The notes below the pieces were generated by a model, which worked only from the letters and a program-made list of their open reading frames with translations, had not been told where the DNA came from and searched no databases. A stretch of 64,000 bases of DNA from PALSA-607 sp963825425 (lineage in GTDB: Bacteria; Actinomycetota; Actinomycetes; Acidothermales; Acidothermaceae). Numbering within the stretch: position 1 is the first letter of the stretch; every line of letters begins with the position of its first letter. Below are positions 1-9,570 of this stretch, in pieces. The stretch spans positions 11,198 through 75,197 of the forward strand of contig CAWGTF010000016.1 of the NCBI GenBank assembly GCA_963825425.1. Reading direction: 5' to 3'. The translations under genes and the position numbers were made by a program.

Positions 1-884
1 GCGCTGGCCATCTCACCGAGTCGGCGGGTGAGCTTCACCCAGTCGTCGTCGCGCATCTGACCGGTGCGCATCGTCTGCAACGGGATGCGGGACTCGGCCG
101 ACAGCAACCGCATGGTGATCTCGTGCTTGCTCATCTCCAGCGAGAACAAGACGGAGGTCTGATTGTACCGAATTGAGGCGGAACGGGCGATATCGAGTGC
201 CATCGTACTTTTTCCGACAGCAGGTCTGGCCGCGATGACCACGAGCTGGCCGGGGTGCAGACCGTTCGTCAACGAGTCGAGGTCGGCGAAACCAGTCGGG
301 ACGCCGGTAAGGCCGCCGCCGCGATGACCGCTCGCCTCGATCTCGTCCATCGTCGGCTGCAAGAGCGACTCGAGGATGCTGTAGTCCTCGGTTTGGCGGC
401 GCTCGGTGACGTCATAGATCGCGGCCTGTGCGCGGTCGACGATGTCATCGACCTCGTTGCCGACGCCGGAGTAGCCAAGTTGCACGATGCGGGTGCCGGC
501 CTCGACCAGTCGCCGCAGGATCGCGCGCTCGGCGACGATCTTCGCGTAGTAACCGGCGTTGGCAGCGGTCGGCACCGACGAGATCAGCGTGTGCAGGTAC
601 GGCGCACCGCCGACTCGAGCGATCTCGCCGCGCTTGGTCAGCTCAGCTGCGACCGTCACCGCATCGGCGGGCTCGCCACGGCCGTAGAGGTCGAGAACGA
701 CGTCGAAGATGGTCTGGTGGGCCGGCCGGTAGAAGTCGCCGCCGTGCAGCGCCTCGACGACATCAGCGATCGCATCTTTGCTCAGCATCATGCCGCCGAG
801 CACGGATTGCTCGGCGTTGATGTCTTGCGGTGGTGTGCGGTCTACTTCCCGTGAACTCGAACCTGGGAGTTCGATCACACTCAC
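1..884 (-). CDS. dnaB: Replicative DNA helicase DnaB, N-terminal part (runs off the window)
   Basis: This is the hexameric helicase that unwinds DNA at the replication fork and interacts with primase. The minus-strand frame starts at GTG 884, with a GAGGTG ribosome site just upstream. About 294 of roughly 450 or more codons are visible. The N-terminal primase-interacting domain begins with PPQDINAEQSVLGGMMLS, typical of DnaB. The linker is followed by the RecA-like domain with TGVPTGFADLD and the Walker A region ARPAVGKSTMALD. SLEMSKHEITMRLLSAES follows. No frameshift is visible, unlike many neighbours. The gene lies downstream of the glycoside hydrolase and not directly behind rpsR/rplI, as is common in actinobacteria. 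Identification is firm; the C-terminus lies outside the window. Confidence 0.96.
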   Translation of the reverse strand, partial: MSVIELPGSSSREVDRTPPQDINAEQSVLGGMMLSKDAIADVVEALHGGDFYRPAHQTIFDVVLDLYGRGEPADAVTVAAELTKRGEIARVGGAPYLHTLISSVPTAANAGYYAKIVAERAILRRLVEAGTRIVQLGYSGVGNEVDDIVDRAQAAIYDVTERRQTEDYSILESLLQPTMDEIEASGHRGGGLTGVPTGFADLDSLTNGLHPGQLVVIAARPAVGKSTMALDIARSASIRYNQTSVLFSLEMSKHEITMRLLSAESRIPLQTMRTGQMRDDDWVKLTRRLGEMAS

Positions 885-1039
885 TGCTGCACCTCGCGCC
901 TGGTAACTCATGACTGACACATGTACGGACGACCGCTGACAATTTCCGCTGGCGCATCGGCGTACACCTGCGCTTCAGGACCTTAGGGAGTCCAGTCTTG
1001 CGCCGGAAGAGCCGGTTGCGGACGCATCTGTGCGCGAGC

Positions 1040-1156
1040 TGGGGACAACGCCTCCTGCCTTGGGGACACGGTGTGGACGACGTGTGCAGGACCGCCGTGC
1101 GACATCGCGCAGCCCCGCTGCGACCTCGGCCACCGCCGTCCACCGACTGTGGACAG
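1040..1156 (-). promoter_or_regulatory. Cluster of four DnaA-box-like 9-mers in the dnaB leader
   Basis: The roughly 300 bases between the inferred hydrolase stop and dnaB carry no convincing gene. On the minus strand they hold four same-orientation sites resembling the high-GC actinobacterial DnaA box TTGTCCACA: TTGTCCCCA (1040-1048), GTGTCCCCA (1061-1069), TCGTCCACA (1072-1080) and CTGTCCACA (1148-1156). Three have one mismatch and one has two. The placement directly upstream of a replication gene is suggestive, but DnaA binding is inferred from similarity only. Confidence 0.35.
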
Positions 1157-1186
1157 GAGAAATCTGAGCGATTTCACAGAACCATC

Positions 1187-3795
1187 TCAGCCCGTGGAAC
1201 GCGTCCGCGCGAGTCAGCACCAGGTGCGCGAGCAGCGCGGTCCACCCGGTCTGGTGCGATGCGCCAAGACCTTCGCCGGTGTCGCCGTGAAAGTACTCGT
1301 GGAACCACAGCAGCCCATCGGGCCACGAGCGACGGCCGGACGCCGGCAGCTGACCGCCGTCCGCTGGCAGCAGCAGTCCCACCAACCGGCGGGAGAGCTC
1401 ATCGGCGGCCTCGCCGAGCGTGACCTGGCGGCCCGATCCGGTCGGCACCTCTACGAGGAAATCTGCGCCGAGGTGATTGTCGAAGCGCTCGAGCGCCTCC
1501 ACCAGCAACGCGTTCAGCGGCAGCCACACCGGACCGCGCCAGTTGGAGTTGCCACCGAACAAGCCGGTCGACGACTCGCCCGGCTCGTAGTCGACCCGAA
1601 AGTCCTGACCGTCCACCGTGAACATGAAGGGGTGATCGCGGTGGTAGGCGGAGATCGACCGCACGCCGTGCGGTGAAAAGAACTCGGCCTCGTCGAACAT
1701 CCGGCTCAGCAGCCGGCGCAGCTGACCGGGATCAACCATCGAAAACAGCGTGTCGTCGCCCACCGTCTCTGCGACGCATTTCGTCAACAGCGGTCGATTC
1801 GTCGGTGAACCACTTGAGCCGGGTTGCGAAGCCCGGCAACGAAGCCAGCACCGAGTTCGACACGTGGCTGACTGCGCACACCGCGATCAACCCGACGAGT
1901 GAGCGAACGCGGATCGGCAGCCGCTGCGCCGTCGGGCAGCCGCAACTGGTCGTAGAAGAATCCGTCGACGTCGTCCCACAGCCCCTGCTGTTGCGCTGCC
2001 GTCGCGATGTGGGCGAAGTGCTCGAAGAACTTCGTCGCGACGTCTTCGTAAGTGGGGTCGTGCGTCGCGAGCACGAGAGCCATGTCGAGCAAGTCGAGGC
2101 AGAACATCGCCATCCACGCCGTGCCGTCGCTTTGCTCGAGCTCGCCGGCGTCGGGCGAGAGCTTCGAACGATCGAACGGGCCGATGTTGTCGAGACCGAG
2201 GAAGCCACCCTGGAACAGGTTGTTGCCGTCGTGGTCCTCCTGGTTCACCCACCAGGTGAAGTTGAGCAGCAGCTTGTGAAACGCCCGCTCGAGGAAGTCG
2301 TAGTCGGTGCCGCCGGACACCTCGAACACGCGCAGCGCTGCCCACGCATGCACCGGCGGATTGACGTCGGAGAAGTTCCACTCGTACGCCGGGAGCTGCC
2401 CGTTCGGGTGCATGTACCACTCGCGCAGCAGCAGCAGCAGTTGCTGCTTCGCAAACCACGGATCGGCGTGTGCGAGAACGACGCAGTGGAAGGAGAGGTC
2501 CCACGACGCGTACCACGGGTACTCCCACGTGTCCGGCATGAGCAGCACGTCATGGTTGTTCAGGTGCGTCCACTTGCCGTTGCGAATCTCGCCGCGGCCA
2601 CGCTGGCGGTGGCGGGCCCGCGGGGTCGCCGTCGAGCCATCGCTGGACGTCATAGTGGTAGAACTGCTTGCTCCACAGGATTCCGGCGATTGCCTGCCGA
2701 ACCACAGCCGCTTCGCCCGCGGCTCGGTGGTGGCAGCCAGGAAACGCGGCATAGAACTCATCGGCCTCGGTCTCGCGATCGGTCATCGACCCGATCGAAG
2801 CCAGCACCAACGTCGGCCGCCGAAGACTCCAGCCTGCAGACGCACCTTGATCGTGCGCGTCTCGCCAGCGGCAAGTATCAGCCGATAGCGCAACGCCGCC
2901 TTCGTGCCGTACCCCTGCGGGTTCACGGTGGGCGAGCCGTTGAACGACGTAGTCGCCGATGCCGTCCTTCGGATACGCGCGGCCCGGGCACGCCGTACAG
3001 CGCTGCGTGTTCGTCTCGTTGTCGCACGCGAGCGCGACCGACGAAATCGGTCGGGCGCCGGTCAGCGTCAGCGTGCCGATCTTTTCGTGGACGGCGACCA
3101 GTGTCGCGCCGTCGCAGGTGATCCTCGGTTCGGGCGGCGCCTTCGGCAGCCCCCAGCGCCAGGTGTTGCGAAACCACAGCGTCGGAAGCAACGTCGATCG
3201 TCGCCGGTGTCCGGACCCGCGTTGCGAACGCGTGATCCGCATGCACAGGTCGTCGGCCGCCGCCTTGGCGTAGTCGACGATCACGTCGAAGTAGCGGTTG
3301 TCGGCAAAGGCCGCTGGTGTCGTCGATCTCGTATTCGGGCTCCAGCCGCGACCGGCGGGCGTTCTCCGCGATGAGTTCGTCATAGGGAAAGGCCTGCTGC
3401 GGGTAGTGGTACGCCAGCGCATCCAGGAATGCGACGGCGTGCCGTCGACGAACCAGTACCGCTCCTTGACGTCCTCGCCGTGGTTGCCCTGACCGTTCGT
3501 CAGGCCGAAGAGCCGTTCCTTCAGGATCGGGTCGTTGCCGTTCCACAACGCCAGGGCCAGACACCAGGTCTGGTCGACTGTCGCAGAATCCGGCCAGCCC
3601 GTCTTCGTTCCACCGATAGGTGCGCGACGCGGCGTGCTCGAACGGGAAACTCGCCCACGCATCGCCGTCCGCGCTGTAGTCCTCGCGCACGGTGCCCCAG
3701 GCCCGCTCGGACAGGTAGCTGCCCCACCGCCGCCAGTCGGTGCCGCCGCGATCAGTTTCGGCGATCCTTGACCGCTCGGCGTCCCTCTCGTTCAT
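1187..3795 (-). CDS. MGH1-like glycoside hydrolase (glucosidase family), heavily frameshifted
   Basis: The pieces match the roughly 880-residue actinobacterial family with an MGH1-like (GH63-type) alpha/alpha-barrel. N-terminal landmarks are WGSYLSERAWGTVREDYSA and DGLAGFCDS. These are followed by LALALWNGNDPILKERLFGL, then LPTLWFRNTWRW, then DTWEYPWYASWDLSFHCVVL. The C-terminal part has FGGNSNWRGPVWLP, LWFHEYFHGDTGEGLGASHQTGW. The start is ATG 3795. At least a dozen frame changes are needed (for example near 3580, 3425, 3310, 3240, 2955, 2830, 2600, 1925 and 1785). Most are single-base insertions and two or three look like deletions. The end at 1187 is inferred from one more insertion near 1190; the open frame otherwise runs on to 975. 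It may be a genuine pseudogene or an error-dense region. Confidence 0.85.
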
Positions 3796-3865
3796 GGGAC
3801 AACTGTGCCATCCCGGTAGTCTGGCTTCGCGTCAGTCCGCCCCGACCCTCGCCCCTGGAGCGCCC

Positions 3866-4115
3866 GTGACCCGCGTCGTCGTCGACGTCATGCTCAAGCC
3901 GGAGATCCTCGACCCCCAGGGTCAGGCGATTCTCGGTGCCTTGGGCAGGCTCGGCAAGCTCGGGCGTCGCGTCGGTGCGTCAGGGCAAACACTTCGAAAT
4001 CGAGTTGGACGGCGAGGCGAGCCCGGCTGCACTAGCGCAGGTCGAGGAGCTGGCTGCGAACTTCCTGTCCAACCCGGTGATCGAGGATTTCGTCGTGTCG
4101 GTCGGTGCCTCGTGA
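3866..4115 (+). CDS. purS: Phosphoribosylformylglycinamidine synthase subunit PurS
   Basis: PurS is the small structural subunit that, with PurQ and PurL, forms FGAM synthase, step four of purine synthesis, in Gram-positive-type organisms. The GTG start at 3866 gives VTRVVVDVMLKPEILDPQGQ. After one inferred extra G near 3958 the frame continues through VRQGKHFEIELDG and ends NPVIEDFVVSVGAS, the usual PurS C-terminus. The length of about 82 residues matches the family. The stop at 4113-4115 overlaps GTG 4112, an alternative purQ start, in a GTGA arrangement. Without correcting the extra base the frame drifts into non-PurS sequence. Confidence 0.9.
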
Positions 4116-4795
4116 CCGCTCGGTCGGCGTTGTGACGTTCCCGGGATCGCTCGACGACCGAGACGCGCTGCGCGCGATCGCGGCCGCCGGCGCCGAGCCG
4201 ATTTCCTTGTGGCACAAGGATCGCCAATCGCTGCACGGCGTCGACGCGGTCGTGCTGCCTGGCGGGTTTTCCTACGGCGACTACCTGCGGTGCGGCGCGA
4301 TCGCCCGGTTCTCCCCGGTGATGGATCTCGATCATCGCCGGCGCGCGCGACGGCCTGCCGGTGCTGGGCATCTGCAACGGTTTCCAGGTGCTGTGCGAAG
4401 CACACCTGCTTGCCCGGCGCGCTGACCCGGAACGTCGATCTGCACTTCCAGTGCGTCGACCAGATCTTGTCGATCGAGAACATCGAAACAGCGTGGACCA
4501 ACGGCTACGACCAAGGATTCGCGCATCGTCATTCCGATCAAGAACGGCGAGGGCCGATTCGTCGCCGACGCGCCGACGCTCGACCGGCTCGAAGCCGAGG
4601 GTCGCGTGGTCGCCCGCTATGTCGACACGCAACCCCAATGGCTCGATGCGCGACATCGCTGGCATCACCAACGAGCGCGGCAACGTGGTCGGTCTGATGC
4701 CGCACCCCGAGCACGCGATCGACGCACTCACCGGTCCGAGCTCCGACGGGCTGACGTTTTTCACCAGCGTCGTCAAGGCGCTGATCGCGGCGTGA
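4105..4795 (+). CDS. purQ: Phosphoribosylformylglycinamidine synthase subunit PurQ (glutaminase), frameshifted
   Basis: PurQ is the class I glutamine amidotransferase subunit that feeds ammonia to PurL. VGVVTFPGSLDDRDALRA opens the protein and VLPGGFSYGDYLRCGAIA follows. The catalytic cysteine lies in GLPVLGICNGFQVL. The C-terminal LMPHPEHAID supplies the catalytic His and Glu. Four one-base insertions are needed, near 4334 (C in GATCTCGATC), 4411 (T), 4518 (T) and 4630 (C in ACGCAA). The visible start is GTG 4105. GTG 4112, overlapping the purS stop, would fit better if one G were missing from the CGG at about 4122. The stop overlaps the purL GTG. Confidence 0.9.
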
Positions 4796-7039
4796 TCGAC
4801 TCGGTCACCCACGCCGCTGCGACGCCCGACGTCGTCCTGCCGTTTGCTGCCCTTGGTTTGAAGGACGACGAGTACGCGCGGATCGTTGAGATCCTCGGGC
4901 GGCGGCCGACGTTGTGCGAGTTGGCGATGTACTCGGTGATGTGGAGCGAGCACTGCTCGTACAAGTCGAGCAAGCGGCACCTGCGCCAGTTCGCCGACCG
5001 AATTCCCCCGCAGGCAAAGGACATTCTGCTCGTCGGCATGGGCGAGAACGCCGGTGTTGTCGATGTCGGTGAGGGCTTCGCGGTCACGTTCAAGGCGGAG
5101 TCGCACAACCACCCGAGTTACGTCGAGCCGTACCAGGGCGCGGCGACCGGTGTCGGTGGCATCGTGCGCGACATCTTGACGATGGGTGCCCGCCCGGTCG
5201 CCGTCATGGACTCGCTGCGATTCGGCCCGGCTGACGCGCCAGACACGTTGCGGGTGCTGCCCGGTGTCGTTGCGGGTATCGGGGGCTACGGCAACTGCCT
5301 TGGGTTGCCGAACATCGGCGGCGAGATCGTGTTCGACCCGTCGTACCTCGGCAACCCTTTGGTGAATGCGCTGGCCGTCGGTGTCATGCGTACCGATGGC
5401 ATCAAGCTCGCAACCGCACCCGGACCAGGTAACAAGGTCGTGTTGTTCGGCGCGCGAACCGGCGGCGACGGCATCGGTGGCGCCTCGGTGCTGGCGAGTG
5501 CGACGTTCGAAGCCGAGGGGGTGCGCAAGCGCCCGAGTGTGCAGGTCGGCGACCCGTTCGCCGAGAAGGTGCTGATCGAGTGCTGCCTGGAGATTTTCGC
5601 GGCTGATCTCGTGGCGGGCATCCAGGATCTCGGTGCCGCGGGGCTGTCGTGTGCGACCTCGGAGTTGGCATCGGCCGGCACCGGCGGCATGCGGGTCGTG
5701 CTCGACACCGTGCCGTTGCGCGACCCGACGCTTGCTCCCGAGGAGATCCTCATGAGCGAGTCGCAAGAACGCATGTGCGCAGTGGTCGAGCCGTCGAAAA
5801 TCGCTGCGTTCATGGAGATCTGCGCCAAGTGGGACGTCACCGCGACCGTCATCGGTGAGGTAACCGACGGCGACCGGCTCGACATCTACTGGCGTGACGA
5901 ACTGGTCGTCTCGGTGCCGCCGCGCACGGTTGCGCATGAAGGCCCGGTCTACGACCGGCCGATATCGCGCCCCGCAGATCTCGATGCGTTGCTGGCCGAT
6001 GACCCAGTGTGGTTGTCGCGGCCACGGTCAGGCACTGAGCTGCTCGAGACCCTGCTGCGGCTAGTCGCGTCGCCGAACCTGGCCGACAAGTCGTGGGTGA
6101 CCAACCAATACGACCGCTACGTCATGGGCAACACGACGCTGGCGATGCCCGACGACGCCGGCGTGATCCGGGTCGACGACTCGACCACGCTCGGCCTCGC
6201 GCTCGCGCTCGACGGCAACGGTCGCTACACGCGATTGGATCCGTACTTCGGCGCCCAGCTCGCGTTGTGCGAGGCCTATCGCAATGTCGCGGCGTCCGGC
6301 GCGGTTCCGCTCGCGATCACCGACTGCCTCAACTTTGGCTCGCCCGAAGACCCCGAGGTGATGTGGCAGTTCACCGAGGCGATCCGCGGCATCGCCGACG
6401 GGTGCGTGGCACTGGGGATCCCGGTGACCGGCGGCAACGTGAGCTTCTACAACCAGACCGGCTCGACCCCGATCAACCCGACGCCGGTGATCGGCGTGCT
6501 CGGGGTGATTTCCGACGTGCGGTTGCGCCGGTCGATCGCGTTCGGGGCCGACGGTGAGCAGCTCTTCCTGCTCGGCGCGACGCGCGACGAGTTCGGCGGC
6601 TCCGAGTGGGCGCACGTCGTGCACGGTCACCTCGGTGGGCACCCCCCTGTCGTCGATTTCGATGCCGAGATTGCACTGGCTGGTCTGCTGCACGAGGCGA
6701 CCGGGCTCATTTCGGCGGCGCACGATCTGTCGGACGGCGGGTTGGCGCAAGCCCTGGTCGAGTCGTGCCTGCGCGGCGGTCGCGGTGCGCGGATCACGTT
6801 GCCTGGCGGACGTCGAGCCGTTCGTCTCGCTGTTCTCCGAATCTGCGGCGCGGGCCATCGTCACTGTCCCCGCTGATCGAGTTGGCGAGCTGGTGTCGAT
6901 GGCCGCTGCCCTCGGCGTCCCGCTGGTTTCGCTTGGTACTACTGGCGGCGACACCCTCTCGGTTGACGGCCAGTTCTCGGTCGATGTCGCTTCGCTTCGG
7001 GCGGCTGCTGCGGGCACCTTCGCCGCACTGTTTGGCTGA
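4792..7039 (+). CDS. purL: Phosphoribosylformylglycinamidine synthase subunit PurL (one frameshift)
   Basis: PurL is the ATP-dependent synthetase subunit that converts FGAR to FGAM using ammonia from PurQ. GTG 4792 overlaps the purQ stop (GTGA). Key segments are MYSVMWSEHCSYKSSKRHLR (substrate/ATP-site His), GEGFAVTFKAESHNHPSYVE, SESQERMCAVV and GGNVSFYNQTGSTPI. The length of about 748 residues matches the small PurL of PurSQL complexes. One extra G near 6808 (LPGG to LPGD) breaks the frame; after it VEPFVSLFSESAARAIV continues to the stop at 7039. The stop shares TGATG with the next gene. Confidence 0.95.
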
Positions 7040-7816
7040 TGCGAGTCAATCCGGGCGCGGACGCCGGGGTGGCCTGCGTCGCGCAATGGACTCGGGTCGC
7101 CGACGTTGTCGCGGGGGTGCCGGACAGCGAGTTCTCGTGGCCGAGCGGTTTGCCTGGCTGGCGGGTCAGTGAGTTGGTCGCGCACCTCGTCATGTGCGCG
7201 GCGTCACCGGCGCGATGGCTGATGGAGCCGGCCCCGTTACGTCCGGAGGTGAACGCCGCCGACTACCTGCTGTGCCTGACGGCGGCCGCACCCTCGATCG
7301 ACGAACGGACGCGTGAGCTTGCGGCCGGGCGGACGCCGGCTCAGCTCCGGGCCCAGGTGCGGGAGGCGGTGGATTCCCTGCGATTGGTTGTCGCCGAGAC
7401 AGACCCGGCGCGGGTGATTCCGACGCGCTTGGCGCCGATGCGGTTCGACGATTTCCTGGTCACCCGATGCGTCGAAGGCGTGGTGCACCATCTCGATCTC
7501 TCGCCGTTCGGTTCCGTTCGCCTGCCGCTCGACGGGGGTGCGCTGCGCATTGCGACTCGGGCCTTGCTCGCGGCGTTGGTCGCAAAGGCGCCAGGGCACA
7601 CGGTCGAGGTGCGGGTGCCGCCGATCGCTGCGGTGCAGTGCGTCGAGGGTCCCCGTCACACCAGGGGGACGCCGTCCAACGTCGTTGAACTCGATCCGCT
7701 CACATGGGTGCTCGTTGCGGCTGGACGGCTGCCCTGGGTAGCAGGCGGTCGCGGATGGCCGAGTGCGCGCGAGCGGCGAACGCAGCAACATCAGCGCGCT
7801 GCTGCCGATCCTCTAG
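7039..7816 (+). CDS. Maleylpyruvate isomerase family mycothiol-dependent enzyme with sterol-carrier-like C-terminus
   Basis: The N-terminal half has the MDMPI/DinB_2 pattern. WPSGLPGWRVSELVAHLVMC is the helix that supplies a metal-binding His, and TRCVEGVVHHLDL carries the further histidines. The C-terminal half resembles the small sterol-carrier-like domain often found beside purF in actinobacteria (GTPSNVVELDPLTWVLVAAG). An extra G near 7746 breaks the frame; restored, the protein ends RASGERSNISALLPIL at TAG 7814-7816. The ATG at 7039 overlaps the purL stop, so the two are probably cotranscribed. The substrate is unknown; mycothiol dependence is inferred from the family. Confidence 0.75.
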
Positions 7817-7852
7817 CGCGGCCTACGGGCACTGTTAAGAGGATCGGCTCGA

Positions 7853-7879
7853 TTGGAGTGGTATCAACTCTGGTATCAT
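7853..7879 (+). promoter_or_regulatory. Promoter/operator of the antitoxin-toxin pair with a TGGTATCA direct repeat
   Basis: TGGTATCA occurs at 7859-7866 and again at 7871-7878, a 12-bp period just upstream of the antitoxin ATG at 7886. A possible -35 TTGGAG (7853-7858) and -10 TATCAT (7874-7879) overlap the repeats, so a bound antitoxin would block the promoter. RHH antitoxins normally bind short repeated or palindromic sites in this way. The spacing between the hexamers (15) is short. Confidence 0.45.
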
Positions 7880-7885
7880 CAGACC

Positions 7886-8089
7886 ATGGCAATGACGTTG
7901 CGATTGGACGATGGCGAGACCGAAGCGCTGCGACGACGGGCCGAACACGAGGGTCGGTCGATGCAGGAGGTCGCACGGCAGGCCGTACGGGAGTACGTCG
8001 AGCGGACCAGCCGACGCGAACTTCTTGACCGAGTGCTCGATGAGGAGCTACCGCGCTACGCCGAAGCACTGCGACGGCTCGGGGAGTGA
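7886..8089 (+). CDS. Ribbon-helix-helix antitoxin of a Doc-type system
   Basis: This 67-residue protein begins MAMTLRLDDGETEALRRRAE, a ribbon-helix-helix N-terminus with a short beta strand then helix. QEVARQAVREYVER follows as the second helix. The charged C-terminal tail LLDRVLDEELPRYAEALRRL is the likely toxin-binding segment. The start at 7886 is preferred because the frame upstream runs through the operator repeats. Its stop overlaps the toxin GTG at 8086 (GTGA), giving translational coupling. The organisation antitoxin-then-Fic/Doc with an RHH antitoxin is known in actinobacteria. DNA binding and toxin neutralisation are inferred. Confidence 0.8.
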   Translation: MAMTLRLDDGETEALRRRAEHEGRSMQEVARQAVREYVERTSRRELLDRVLDEELPRYAEALRRLGE

Positions 8090-8466
8090 TCTACCTCGAC
8101 ATCGAAGATCTGTTGCACATCGCAAAGAGAACGCTGGGCAACGTCGAGATTCGTGATCTAGGCCTTCTCGAGGCCGCGGTTGCCCGACCGCAAGCATCGG
8201 CCTTCGGCGAGGACGCATATCCGTCAACCGTCGAGAAGACCGCCGCGCTGATCCATTCGATTGCTCGCAACCACGCGTTGGTCGATGGAAACAAACGCCT
8301 TGCGCTCGCTGGCGGTGTCGCTTTCCTGGGGATCAACGGTCTTCGGCTGACGATCTCCAACGACGAGGCCTACGACCTGATCATCTCGATCGCGACAGGG
8401 CAGCTCGACGACGTGCATGACATTGCCGGAGTGCTCCGCGCCAAGACCGCGGCGCGCCGTTCCTGA
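8086..8466 (+). CDS. doc: Doc-type toxin (Fic-fold death-on-curing family)
   Basis: A 126-residue protein of typical Doc length. The Fic/Doc active-site motif is present as HALVDGNKR (His at about residue 63), corresponding to Doc HxFx(D/N)GNKR. The start YLDIEDLLHIAKR and RPQASAFGEDAYPSTVEKTA are also typical. Doc toxins phosphorylate elongation factor Tu and stop translation; that activity is inferred from the family. In this copy the residue two after the His is Leu where Phe is usual. The GTG start overlaps the antitoxin stop. The pair sits inside the purine cluster, between purL and purF. Confidence 0.85.
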   Translation: MIYLDIEDLLHIAKRTLGNVEIRDLGLLEAAVARPQASAFGEDAYPSTVEKTAALIHSIARNHALVDGNKRLALAGGVAFLGINGLRLTISNDEAYDLIISIATGQLDDVHDIAGVLRAKTAARRS

Positions 8467-8576
8467 GGCACCTTCTCGGCGGACGACGAGCGAGCTCGTC
8501 CGCGAATCTGAGGTGGTTGTCCACAGCTTGCGCTCTCGCTGACCCGTGCCGGCTGCGCCGCCGCCAGACTCGGCCC

Positions 8577-8933
8577 ATGGACAAGGGCTGGTACGACGGA
8601 ATCGCCTACGGTGTCAGGCTTCAATCGACGCCGGACGACGAGGGTGGCACGTGGGTGCTCTTCCTCGACGCCGATCGGCGTCCCATCAATGCGATGGCGC
8701 TCCCGGCTGAGGAGCTCGGGCCACTCGAACTCGACGGCATGGTGCAGGTCATCGACGGCATCGACGCACCCGCGGTGATCGTCGCGGTGCCTCGTTTGGA
8801 CGGCCAACCGCGACCCGGCGACTGGCGCTTGTGGGAAGAACTGCGACAGCGGATGGCGGTCGCCCGATCCGAACTCATCGACCTCGTGGTGGTCGGTGAG
8901 CGGTCATGGTGGGCAGTCGTCGGTGCCACCTGA
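8577..8933 (+). CDS. Small hypothetical protein with RadC-like C-terminus
   Basis: A 118-residue frame beginning MDKGWYDGIAYGVRLQSTPD. The only family hint is the C-terminal SELIDLVVVGERSWWAVVG, reminiscent of the end of RadC/JAB proteins (I/L-D-x-V-V-V-G). The metal-binding HxH motif of that fold is not obvious, so it may be a truncated or unrelated protein. No strong ribosome site precedes the ATG. The upstream gap 8467-8576 holds an imperfect hairpin (GCGGACGA/TCGTCCGC around 8477-8501). It lies with the Doc system and Uma2 gene in an accessory patch. Confidence 0.5.
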   Translation: MDKGWYDGIAYGVRLQSTPDDEGGTWVLFLDADRRPINAMALPAEELGPLELDGMVQVIDGIDAPAVIVAVPRLDGQPRPGDWRLWEELRQRMAVARSELIDLVVVGERSWWAVVGAT

Positions 8934-8976
8934 GCAGCAAGCCGGACGCGCGGCGATGCGCGGTAAGGTCCCCGCC

Positions 8977-9507
8977 ATGGAACTGCGCGCGCCCGCAGGC
9001 GGCGTCCTCGTCGTGCCGATGTCGCGCGAGGAATTCGACGCGCTCCCCGAGATGCCGCACACCGAGTGGTGGGACGGCGCCTGCGTCATGACCGGCGGCA
9101 CCACGTACCGGCACGCCAGAGCGATTACGGGCGTCAGTGCACTGTTGGGTGTGGCGCTGCGAGACCGCGATCTCGACGTCCTCGCCGGCGTGGGCTGGCG
9201 ACTGCCGGACGCTGAGTTCGCGCCTGACATCGCCGTGGTGGCGCCCGCTCCGCCCGACACGTTGCTGAGCAGCCCGCCGTTGCTCGTGGTCGAGGTGCTG
9301 TCGCGGTCGACCCGCCACATCGATCTCGGTCGCAAGCGCCAGCTCTACGCGGGCGGCGGCCTGCCCTGGTACTGGGTTGTCGATCTTGTTAACAACGAAC
9401 TCGTGGTCCTGCGCAACGACGCCGGCACCTTCGCCGAAGTGCAAAGACTCACCAGCGGGACGACGGTGGGTCCGGTCGAGATCACCGTTACGGTCGCCGA
9501 CCTCTAG
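8977..9507 (+). CDS. Uma2 family (DUF820) endonuclease-fold protein
   Basis: About 176 residues with the Uma2/DUF820 layout. An N-terminal MSREEFDALPEMPHTEWWDG is followed by PDIAVVAPAP. The restriction-like core is LLVVEVLSRSTRHIDLGRKRQLYAGGGLPWYWVVD, whose P-D, E-V-x-S and K residues correspond to the PD-(D/E)XK nuclease pattern. ATG 8977 is chosen because GGTAAGG lies about 9 bases upstream. Uma2 proteins are common and often mobile, and their in vivo role is uncertain. Nuclease activity is inferred from the fold only. Confidence 0.8.
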   Translation: MELRAPAGGVLVVPMSREEFDALPEMPHTEWWDGACVMTGGTTYRHARAITGVSALLGVALRDRDLDVLAGVGWRLPDAEFAPDIAVVAPAPPDTLLSSPPLLVVEVLSRSTRHIDLGRKRQLYAGGGLPWYWVVDLVNNELVVLRNDAGTFAEVQRLTSGTTVGPVEITVTVADL

Positions 9508-9531
9508 GTGCACAGCGGGTGGCCCCACACA

Positions 9532-9570
9532 GTGTGGATTTGCTGCCCCTGGAGGGCAGTGATCGCACAC
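9532..9570. repeat. Degenerate intergenic palindrome, family C copy 1
   Basis: GTGTGGATTTGCTGCCC at 9532-9548 matches 16 of 17 bases of the start of the perfect palindrome at 32051-32095. A local CTGCCC (9543-9548) / GGGCAG (9554-9559) hairpin survives, and the element ends CACACGATG. It lies between the Uma2 gene and purF and could act as a terminator for the upstream transcript. Confidence 0.5.

Noticed and set aside
3922..5937. Long open frame of about 670 codons antisense to purS, purQ and purL
   Set aside because: It lies opposite well-supported purine genes, has low-complexity Arg/His-rich composition and no family match; it is a by-product of high GC codon bias.
6061..7185. Minus-strand frame of 374 codons opposite the end of purL
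   Set aside because: Same shadow-frame composition; the plus strand holds purL and the isomerase-family gene.
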